Positions 7,617 to 12,162 of a stretch of 12,162 nucleotides of DNA are shown piece after piece. Below the pieces are notes generated by a model. It had not been told where the DNA came from and made no database searches. It saw only the letters and a program-made list of their open reading frames with translations. The translations under genes and the position numbers were made by a program. Within the stretch, counting starts at the first letter, position 1. Each line of letters begins with the position of its first letter. Source of the DNA: an uncultured Eubacterium sp. (GTDB lineage: Bacteria > Bacillota > Clostridia > Lachnospirales > Lachnospiraceae); NCBI GenBank assembly GCA_934351445.1, contig CAKRIZ010000049.1, positions 1-12,162 of the forward strand. The letters are read 5' to 3'.

Positions 7617-8609
7617 ATGTATCAGGCAAAAGACACTAGATATGATAACATGGTATACAACCGCTGTGGAAACAGTGGTCTGAAGCTGCCGGAAGTATCT
7701 TTGGGATTCTGGCACAATTTCGGAGATACCGGCGTATATGAAAACATGCGCAAAATGGTATTCACCGCCTTTGACAACGGTATTACACATTTCGATCTGG
7801 CCAATAATTATGGTCCGGAGTATGGCAGTGCCGAATCAAATCTGGGGAAATTATTAAAAGAGAATTTTACCGCCTACCGTGATGAACTGATCATCAGTAC
7901 GAAGGCCGGTTATGATATGTGGCAGGGGCCTTACGGTAACTGGGGAAGCCGCAAATATCTGCTGGCCAGTCTGGATCAGAGCCTGCAGCGCATGGGACTC
8001 GATTATGTCGATATCTTCTATCATCACCGGATGGATCCCGATACACCGTTGGATGAGACCATGGGTGCGCTCGACCAGGCAGTAAAGAGCGGCAAAGCGC
8101 TATATGCCGGAATATCCAACTATGATGGGGCGACTATGAAACGTGCGGCAGCGATCTTACGTGATCTGCACTGTCCGTTTGTCATCAACCAGAACCGTTA
8201 TTCTATTTTCGACCGCACGATCGAGAAAAACGGTCTGAAGCAGGCCGCTCAGGAAGAGGGCAAGGGAATCATCGCTTTCAGCCCTCTGGCACAGGGAATG
8301 CTGACCGACCGCTATCTGCATGGCATCCCGGCAGACAGCCGCGTCAATACAGACGGCCGTTTTCTCAAGAAAGAACAATTTACCGATCAGCGGATTCATC
8401 AGATTCAGGCTCTGAACGAGATCGCCGCCCAGCGTGGTGAGAGTCTGGCTCAGATGGCTCTCAAATGGGTTCTCAAAGACGATGTTGTGACAAGTGTACT
8501 GATCGGTGCCTCCAGACCCGGACAGATACTGGATAACATCAAAGTCGTAGAAAGCGCCGCATTTTCAGATGAAGAGATCCGTAAAATAGACGAGATCGCA
8601 GGTGTATAA
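7617..8609 (+). CDS. Aldo/keto reductase, YghZ-like (L-glyceraldehyde 3-phosphate reductase type)
   Basis: A cytoplasmic NADPH-dependent reductase of 330 residues with the TIM-barrel pattern of the aldo/keto reductases. The tetrad is intact: Asp60 (HFDLANNYGP), Tyr65, Lys96 (ISTKAGYDMW) and His137 (FYHHR). It matches the YghZ group closely in GSRKYLLASLDQSLQRMG, SGKALYAGIS, FSPLAQGML and VTSVLIGASRPGQI. E. coli YghZ reduces L-glyceraldehyde 3-phosphate and some aldehydes such as methylglyoxal. The same use here is inferred, and the true substrate may differ. ATG with AAGGAGGG at 6 bases. It is a single-gene unit, divergent from the EamA gene and convergent with the phosphoesterase. Confidence 0.93.
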   Translation: MYQAKDTRYDNMVYNRCGNSGLKLPEVSLGFWHNFGDTGVYENMRKMVFTAFDNGITHFDLANNYGPEYGSAESNLGKLLKENFTAYRDELIISTKAGYDMWQGPYGNWGSRKYLLASLDQSLQRMGLDYVDIFYHHRMDPDTPLDETMGALDQAVKSGKALYAGISNYDGATMKRAAAILRDLHCPFVINQNRYSIFDRTIEKNGLKQAAQEEGKGIIAFSPLAQGMLTDRYLHGIPADSRVNTDGRFLKKEQFTDQRIHQIQALNEIAAQRGESLAQMALKWVLKDDVVTSVLIGASRPGQILDNIKVVESAAFSDEEIRKIDEIAGV

Positions 8610-8638
8610 ATATTTATTACCGTTCAAATTCTGTTGCG

Positions 8639-8687
8639 GCAGCCTGTAACAGGTTTCTGATTTTCAGGTGCTGCGGGCATACTTTTT
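8639..8687 (+). terminator. Weak possible terminator after the aldo/keto reductase
   Basis: GCAGC+CTG (8639-8646) can pair with CAG and GCTGC (8665-8674) around a two-base bulge. The T run (8683-8687) begins 8 bases after the stem, too far for a standard terminator. It lies between two convergent genes, where a terminator is expected. Confidence 0.25.
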
Positions 8688-8699
8688 CATATGAATTTT

Positions 8700-9188
8700 C
8701 TATATTTCGACAGGCTTTATTTCTGCACGGATCACCTGTCCAGCTTCTACTTCCACCACTGCATAGGTGCTCCGTGTAGGTGAATGATAGCCGGTAAAAC
8801 TTCCCGGATTGACAAATGTCCTGCCATCTGTCTCACGAATCTCTGCCCGGTGTGTGTGTCCGTAACAAATTAACTGCGCGTTCTGTTTGACCGCTTCGTA
8901 CTCCAATACCGAATCGTCCTGTTTGACCGCCTGCTTATGTCCATGCACAGCCAGAATCTCTACACCTTCCAGGGCAAACCGTGCCATCGGGCGAAACGGC
9001 AGGAAATCACAATTCCCCTTTAAATAAATAGATGCCATGAGCGGAGGCAGCAGCCGCTCATACTCTGATTTTTGGCACTCACCATCTCCACAGTGTAAAA
9101 ATAAATCAAATGGCAGTTCCCGATCAATCACTTCGCGTAACTGATGCGTGTAACCATGATTGTCTGAGATCACTAATAGTTTCTTCAA
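8700..9188 (-). CDS. YfcE/MJ0936-type metallophosphoesterase
   Basis: A 162-residue protein of the calcineurin-like phosphoesterase fold that needs two metal ions. The metal motifs are complete: SDNHG with Asp9 and His11, GDG with Asp35, GNCD (58-61), HGH (82-84) and GHTH (110-113). The family hydrolyses phosphodiesters such as bis-p-nitrophenyl phosphate in vitro. The natural substrate is usually unknown, so none is claimed. The reading frame starts with TTG (9186-9188), preceded by AGGTGG at about 9 bases. No ATG or GTG nearby keeps the N-terminal strand KKLLVISDNHG, so the TTG start is convincing. It is the last gene of the chromosomal core before the AT-rich accessory zone. Confidence 0.9.
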   Translation of the reverse strand: MKKLLVISDNHGYTHQLREVIDRELPFDLFLHCGDGECQKSEYERLLPPLMASIYLKGNCDFLPFRPMARFALEGVEILAVHGHKQAVKQDDSVLEYEAVKQNAQLICYGHTHRAEIRETDGRTFVNPGSFTGYHSPTRSTYAVVEVEAGQVIRAEIKPVEI

Positions 9189-9256
9189 ATACTTTTACCC
9201 ACCTGTTCTTCTCAATAGAATTGATTTCAGCTATAAACATATTTCACATTAACTGA

Positions 9257-9385
9257 TCAAATATGAAAAGTCAGGGGGGCGCGAATTGGTACAATTGGAA
9301 TCTTGTTAAATTCCTTTATCCAGCCTGTAGGACTTTCTGAGAGAACACCAAATTCCTCAACGATTTCATATTTAAAATCTGCCAT
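9257..9385 (-). pseudogene. Truncated YdbC-like (PC4 fold) gene
   Basis: A good ribosome site (AAGGAG, about 10 bases) precedes an ATG and 42 codons. The first 28 or so residues, starting MADFKYEIVEEFGVLSES and ending with GWIKEFNKI, look like the start of YdbC-family proteins. These are small single-stranded-DNA-binding proteins of about 70-80 residues with a PC4-like fold. After that the expected SWN and DIRxW segments are missing and the frame runs into PIVPIRAP and a stop. The break falls near 9,297 and coincides with the change from the core to the AT-rich zone, which suggests a deletion or insertion junction. It follows the restriction remnant by 14 bases, so the two were probably in one operon. 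Confidence 0.55.
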
Positions 9386-9399
9386 CTGTTAACGTCTCC

Positions 9400-9525
9400 T
9401 TAATTACTCTCTGCTATGCCAAATTTGTTTCTAAAGTCATCATAGCTGTTTACCCAGTCAAATTTTATCTGATTGGATACAGCCTCAAAATGAAGTTTTC
9501 CGCAACGAATCTTGTTGCGTTTACC
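9400..9525 (-). pseudogene. 3' remnant of a probable type III restriction (Res) gene
   Basis: An open frame of about 41 codons ends at the TAA 14 bases before the YdbC-like start. Its sequence GKRNKIRCGKLHFEAV, then KFDWVNSYDDFRNKFG, resembles the segment after the nuclease ETK motif at the C-terminus of type III restriction (Res) subunits, where a KI.CG..HF pattern is common. There is no helicase or nuclease core upstream. The frame meets repeat copy A at 9525, and a TAA follows 4 codons inside it. So only the tail of the gene survives. The family call rests on one short pattern from memory. Confidence 0.45.
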
Positions 9526-9618
9526 TTGAAATCTTTCTTAAGAAGTTATATGAACTGCACAGTTATTCGCCAGTCTGCTAAAAAAGTACAAAAAATTAGA
9601 GCTAGCCGAAGATGACTC
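9525..9618 (-). repeat. 78-bp repeat, copy A, with degenerate terminator hairpin
   Basis: Bases 9525-9602 align without gaps to 10630-10707, with about 71 of 78 identical. Beyond the repeat, 9599-9618 forms on the minus strand a GAG...CTC hairpin with a C(UUCG)G loop and two mismatched positions, followed by TAATTTTTT. This is a decayed equivalent of the terminator in copy B. It lies downstream of the GIY-YIG gene in the direction of transcription. A dyad AACTG-CA-CAGTT sits in the conserved part. Confidence 0.8.
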
Positions 9619-9724
9619 TATATCTTTACATCATAAACTTGGAAATTTATCCACTGGCTCTTTAGTTGAAAAACAAATATTGATTACCTATAATTAAGAA
9701 CTAATGCTACATACTTCTATTCTT

Positions 9725-10171
9725 CTATTCTTCTATCCATTCATCGTCTGTAATATATAACTCGCTTGGAATATTCCCTCTATATCCTGAATTTATGATT
9801 TTCAAGCGTTGCGATGGATTGCAAGAAACAGTACACATAGTATTATGTATCAACTGATCACTCAAACAATATATCAACGTGGCTTCTGCGTCATTAATTA
9901 GTTGCTTCATATCTTCCTCTGAGATTTTTTTAGGTTTAACAATTTTTCCTAATCTTACAAATTTCTTACCTCGATAATTGTCCAACCAATACCACCAATG
10001 AGCCTCTAAACGACTCTTGTAACTATAAATGGTTTTTCCTATGTATAAGTCAGACACATGACTACCAAAATTACGTGTTATGTAATAAATCCCAATGTCA
10101 GACATACGTTTATCAGTCAAAATATTGTTTATTTCCATTGGATATGACCAATCAATTGTAATACTTCGCAT
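9725..10171 (-). CDS. GIY-YIG family nuclease, stand-alone
   Basis: A 148-residue protein with the GIY-YIG nuclease pattern: GIYYI (27-31), LYIGKT (42-47), Arg54 and His58 in SRLEAHW, Glu96 in DAEATLI, and Asn110 in IHNT. The Arg-x3-His spacing and the later Glu and Asn follow the layout I recall for the restriction enzyme R.Eco29kI, so the active site looks complete. The family cuts DNA through one metal-bound site. The longer open frame starts at 10246, but AAGGAGAG sits 4 bases before the ATG at 10171, so I use that start. A good promoter lies at 10274-10302. No methyltransferase is adjacent. It could be a restriction-like defence nuclease, a homing-type nuclease, or a repair protein. The gene is AT-rich and sits between remnants and repeats, so it was probably acquired. 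Confidence 0.72.
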   Translation of the reverse strand: MRSITIDWSYPMEINNILTDKRMSDIGIYYITRNFGSHVSDLYIGKTIYSYKSRLEAHWWYWLDNYRGKKFVRLGKIVKPKKISEEDMKQLINDAEATLIYCLSDQLIHNTMCTVSCNPSQRLKIINSGYRGNIPSELYITDDEWIEE

Positions 10172-10273
10172 AGTTCTCTCCTTATTTGTATACTGTATAT
10201 AATCTATATTTATTACCTTTAACACATTTTCATTTTTTATAATCACTCAATTGTTCTATTAGGAAACATATTT

Positions 10274-10302
10274 AGTATAATACCCTCACCAATATAAAGC
10301 AA
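10274..10302 (-). promoter_or_regulatory. Promoter of the GIY-YIG gene
   Basis: On the minus strand TTGCTT (10297-10302) and TATACT (10274-10279) are separated by exactly 17 bases. Transcription would start near 10267, giving a leader of about 96 bases before the chosen ATG. The -35 box overlaps one arm of the inverted repeat at 10302-10311. Confidence 0.55.
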
Positions 10303-10440
10303 CTGGCGTTTACCCATACCCCATGAGATTTTCAAAATACTTCTCACATTAAAAACTACGCAAAAATATAAAGCCAATCACATATTTCACATCTACCTGA
10401 AAAGTACCTGTTTGCAACACCTAAGCACAAAAACGCCAGT
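10302..10440. repeat. 139-nt block bounded by 10-bp perfect inverted repeats
   Basis: ACTGGCGTTT (10302-10311) and AAACGCCAGT (10431-10440) are perfect inverted copies. The 119 bases between them hold no ribosome site with a credible gene. The block lies just upstream of the nuclease promoter. It could be the ends of a small nonautonomous element, a large RNA hairpin, or a regulator site pair. No target-site duplication is evident. Confidence 0.55.
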
Positions 10441-10484
10441 CACTCAAAGGTTAGAGATTTGAAAATGCTTTCTATGCTGAACAT

Positions 10485-10544
10485 CTATAAGAAATATTCA
10501 TTACCATACAATAACCTTGAAGTTTTATATGCTGCATATAGCAT
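10485..10544 (-). CDS. Possible 19-residue peptide
   Basis: GGAGG lies 7 bases before an ATG that opens 19 codons, beginning MLYAAYKTSR and ending with NEYFL, then TAG. The start sits in an 8-bp hairpin (TATATGCT/AGCATATA, 10525-10546), which could hide it. The peptide may be a true small gene, a leader, or the leftover start of a deleted gene. I do not recognise it. Confidence 0.22.
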   Translation of the reverse strand: MLYAAYKTSRLLYGNEYFL

Positions 10545-10629
10545 ATAAAATCCTCCAATCGTATAATTTTTGAACCCAATCATGGGTTTGTGCTATGTTA
10601 GCTCTCGTCTTGATTTCTGTAAACAACGT

Positions 10630-10707
10630 CTTGGAATCTTTCTAAAGAAGTTATATGAACTGCACAGTTATTCGCCTAGCTGCGAAAAAAGTGCAAAAAA
10701 TTAGAGC
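10630..10707 (-). repeat. 78-bp repeat, copy B
   Basis: The better preserved copy of the repeat at 9525-9602. In the minus strand it follows the toxin gene and includes the T-tract of its terminator. Its continuation to the left shares nothing obvious with the sequence beyond copy A, so the homology ends sharply at the CTTG at 10630. One frame across it reads NNCAVHITSLERFQ in this copy and has a stop at the Leu codon in copy A. Confidence 0.8.
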
Positions 10708-10725
10708 CAGTCTTTCGACTGACTC
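10695..10725 (-). terminator. Strong rho-independent terminator of the toxin-antitoxin operon
   Basis: On the minus strand GAGTCAGTC (10717-10725) pairs with GACTGGCTC (10704-10712) over 9 positions, with one T-G wobble and a GAAA loop, then TAATTTTTT. It begins about 20 bases after the toxin stop codon. Confidence 0.85.
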
Positions 10726-10744
10726 TGCTCTACCCCAAAGCATA

Positions 10745-11056
10745 TTATAATTTGCTCTGATAATTCTCTAGCTGGTGGAATATACCAACTACATTCACAA
10801 CATCTGCTCGCACATCAAATATGACAATATAATTCATCTGTGGAACTACTGCCTCTCGATACCCTTTCTTGGCAAAATATGTATCCCTACACTCCGGATA
10901 CTGATATGGGTTATTTTCCAATCTGTCATATACGGCATCAATGCTATCTAACAGATGTCTGGCTGCCTGTTTATTCTTTAAGCGATTAACCAGATGATAT
11001 ACAAGATTATCAAGCAATTCATCGGCATGCTCAGTAACATTCAATTTATAAGCCAT
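10745..11056 (-). CDS. RelE/ParE-family toxin
   Basis: A 103-residue basic toxin of the RelE/ParE superfamily. Features are the N-terminal strand YKLNVTEHADELL, a long helical stretch ending with SIDAVYDRLENNPYQYPECRD, then the strands GYREAVVPQMNYIVIFDV and VVNVVGIFHQLENY. The family either cleaves mRNA at the ribosome (RelE) or poisons gyrase (ParE). The YREAVV and YIVIFDV pattern is shared by both, so the target is not assigned. I chose the ATG at 11056, which has GAGGG at about 6 bases. A longer frame to 11092 lies inside the antitoxin gene. The start overlaps the antitoxin stop by 11 bases, typical of translationally coupled pairs. Confidence 0.87.
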   Translation of the reverse strand: MAYKLNVTEHADELLDNLVYHLVNRLKNKQAARHLLDSIDAVYDRLENNPYQYPECRDTYFAKKGYREAVVPQMNYIVIFDVRADVVNVVGIFHQLENYQSKL

Positions 11057-11306
11057 ACTTTGCCCTCGTTTCTCTAAGTGCTGTTCTGGCATCCTTTACC
11101 TGTCCTGCCTCTATCTGCTTTTCAGATATCTCTATATCTCTGTACATGGCGATCTGTCTCATGGTTGACTCATAAATCTCCATGCTCATAATTACCATAT
11201 CGCCATAGCCATTTTTTGTAACATAAATTGGTTCCTCTGACTTATGACACATATCAGATATCTCCGATGTATTCTTCAGGTCTTTAATTGGAATTATTTG
11301 TGGCAT
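11046..11306 (-). CDS. Phd/YefM-family antitoxin
   Basis: An 86-residue antitoxin. The first part is the Phd/YefM DNA-binding and dimer fold: PIKDLKNTSEISDMCHKSEE, then PIYVTKNGYGDMVIMSMEIY. The last 30 or so residues, rich in Glu, Arg and Ala, form the toxin-binding tail. Such proteins neutralise the toxin and repress their own operon. The ATG at 11306 has AAGGAGG at 9 bases; an in-frame GTG at 11315 lies inside that ribosome site and is rejected. It comes first in the operon, overlapping the toxin gene. Confidence 0.88.
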   Translation of the reverse strand: MPQIIPIKDLKNTSEISDMCHKSEEPIYVTKNGYGDMVIMSMEIYESTMRQIAMYRDIEISEKQIEAGQVKDARTALRETRAKYGL

Positions 11307-11329
11307 AATATACACCTCCTTGTTTGGTC

Positions 11330-11359
11330 TAATTATACCATAATTATATCCTTTTTCAA
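11330..11359 (-). promoter_or_regulatory. Toxin-antitoxin promoter with overlapping operator
   Basis: On the minus strand TTGAAA (11354-11359) and TATAAT (11332-11337) are spaced by 16 bases. The -10 box lies in a 17-base inverted repeat, TAATTAT-ACC-ATAATTA (11330-11346). A repressor bound there would block RNA polymerase, which fits autoregulation by the Phd/YefM antitoxin. Confidence 0.65.
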
Positions 11360-11540
11360 CTCAATATTTGACCTTTTAAATTTTAAAGAGAAGTCAGCTC
11401 TAACTCAACTAACTACAGGACTTTTAAATTTGTATATGAATGCATACGATAAAATTGACTAAAGTTAACCATAGGTCTATACATACATCCAAACCCGAAA
11501 ATAAGGGTGTACAGTGCATCTAAACTATATACTCAATCAG
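11360..11540. other. AT-rich intergenic stretch, no gene
   Basis: No supported gene. It separates the toxin-antitoxin promoter from the IS200 end. The insertion boundary of the IS element is probably within about 11,480-11,540, but I cannot fix it because the other end is outside the window. Confidence 0.4.
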
Positions 11541-11563
11541 AACCACCGGCTTAGCCGGTGGTT
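11541..11563. repeat. Perfect subterminal hairpin of the IS200 element
   Basis: AACCACCGGC and GCCGGTGGTT flank a TTA loop. TnpA of this family recognises such subterminal hairpins in single-stranded DNA. On the + strand a T-rich stretch follows, so it may also stop transcription. Confidence 0.6.
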
Positions 11564-11666
11564 TGTTCTAGCCCTATAAGGGCTTGTTACCGGCACTGAG
11601 TCTAAAGACCCACCGAATGGTTCGCCAGCCGCAACATCACTTCTCTACTGAGCCCCTTGGGCTCTT

Positions 11667-12137
11667 CTATTTGTTTTGCTTTACCGGCTCACCCGTAAAC
11701 GGGTCAACATACTCTTTTAGCGTCATTTGATCATATTCCAAATCTTCTTTTAGCTGATTTTGAATATACTCTTGTATCTTCTTTGCATTTTTACCTACAG
11801 TGTCTACATAATATCCCCTACACCAGAAATGTCTATTTCTATACTTATACTTTAAATTTGCATGTCTTTCAAATATCATCAGCGTGCTCTTTCCCTTGAG
11901 ATATCCCACAAAATTTGAAACACTCATACTTGGCGGTATACGTACTAGCATATGTACATGATCCGGACATATTTCTGCCTCAATGATTTCTACACCTTTT
12001 CTTTTACATAACATACTTAAAATATTGGCAATGTCCTGTTTTAATTCTCCATATGCTACTTTTCTTCGAAACTTTGGTGCACACACAATATGATACTTAC
12101 ATTCCCATCTCGTGTGTGATAAACTATTAACGTCCAC
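11667..12137 (-). CDS. tnpA: IS200/IS605-family transposase TnpA
   Basis: A 156-residue single-domain Y1 transposase that moves single-stranded DNA. It has the metal-binding HVH of the HUH motif (60-62, CPDHVHMLV), the conserved HFWCRGYYVDTVG, and the probable catalytic tyrosine Tyr124 in KKIQEYIQNQ. The length is usual and the frame is intact, so the enzyme is probably active. The start is GTG (12135-12137), preceded by AAGGAGG at 8 bases. Expression in this family is usually very low because the leader is folded; the leader here is mostly outside the window. Confidence 0.93.
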   Translation of the reverse strand: MDVNSLSHTRWECKYHIVCAPKFRRKVAYGELKQDIANILSMLCKRKGVEIIEAEICPDHVHMLVRIPPSMSVSNFVGYLKGKSTLMIFERHANLKYKYRNRHFWCRGYYVDTVGKNAKKIQEYIQNQLKEDLEYDQMTLKEYVDPFTGEPVKQNK

Positions 12138-12162
12138 TTGGACTACCTCCTTTGCTTTACTT

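Larger units (their letters stand above)
11541..12162 (-). mobile_element. IS200/IS605-family element, partial
   Basis: A single-gene insertion sequence with tnpA only. The end distal to the start codon carries hairpins as expected for a single-strand transposon: a perfect one at 11541-11563 (10-bp arms, TTA loop), AGCCCT-ATA-AGGGCT (11570-11584) and GAGCCC-CTT-GGGCTC (11650-11664). No tnpB lies in the window. The other end is cut off at 12162. The exact right boundary is not determined. Confidence 0.75.

Noticed and set aside
10243..10347. 34-codon minus-strand frame starting with GTG, reading RSILKISWGMGKRQLLYIGE
   Set aside because: It has no ribosome site and covers the promoter of the GIY-YIG gene. 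The promoter boxes with exact 17-base spacing explain this stretch better.
9525..10725. Integron-like cassette array with attC sites
   Set aside because: The repeats follow genes as attC sites would, but they lack the paired attC core sites and there is no integrase in the window.
11244..11462. Plus-strand frame of 72 codons over the antitoxin start and promoter
   Set aside because: It runs antisense through the antitoxin and its operator, with no ribosome site.
1..12162. CRISPR array or tRNA/rRNA genes
   Set aside because: I saw no regularly spaced repeats and no cloverleaf or rRNA signature in the window.

Overview
The window looks like part of a chromosome from a Clostridia member, most likely a gut Lachnospiraceae relative. 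This is an inference. It rests on the murE-priA-def order, the meso-diaminopimelate DNPR motif in MurE, AGGAGG-type ribosome sites, the CmpB-like, MATE and EamA proteins, and a GIY-YIG, toxin-antitoxin and IS200 accessory set. Bases 1 to about 9,200 are of moderate GC. Bases from about 9,260 to the right end are clearly AT-richer.

Left part (1-425): no convincing protein gene. It holds a strongly structured segment, best read as a roughly 200-nt noncoding RNA on the + strand. A 10-bp stem closes it, it contains several hairpins including one with a GCAA tetraloop, and an 11-bp direct repeat lies outside each end.

Core part (426-9188): a minus-strand operon murE-priA-def joins peptidoglycan precursor synthesis, replication restart and N-terminal protein processing. 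A small CmpB-like membrane protein (+) then converges on, and overlaps, a MATE transporter that sits in an operon behind an EamA-type transporter (both -). A YghZ-like aldo/keto reductase is divergent from the EamA gene. The two promoters facing each other carry the same 11-bp extended -10 box in inverted orientation. A YfcE-like metallophosphoesterase closes this part.

Accessory part (about 9,250-12,162): a layered insertion zone. From left to right it holds a truncated ydbC-like gene, a remnant probably from the 3' end of a type III restriction gene, one copy of a 78-bp repeat, an intact GIY-YIG nuclease gene with its own promoter, a 139-nt block bounded by inverted repeats, a second copy of the 78-bp repeat ending in a strong terminator, a Phd/ParE-type toxin-antitoxin operon with an apparent operator over its -10 box, and an IS200-type transposase cut by the window edge. 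The most interesting items are the structured RNA, the stand-alone GIY-YIG nuclease with a restriction-enzyme-like active site, and the repeat that follows two unrelated cargo genes.
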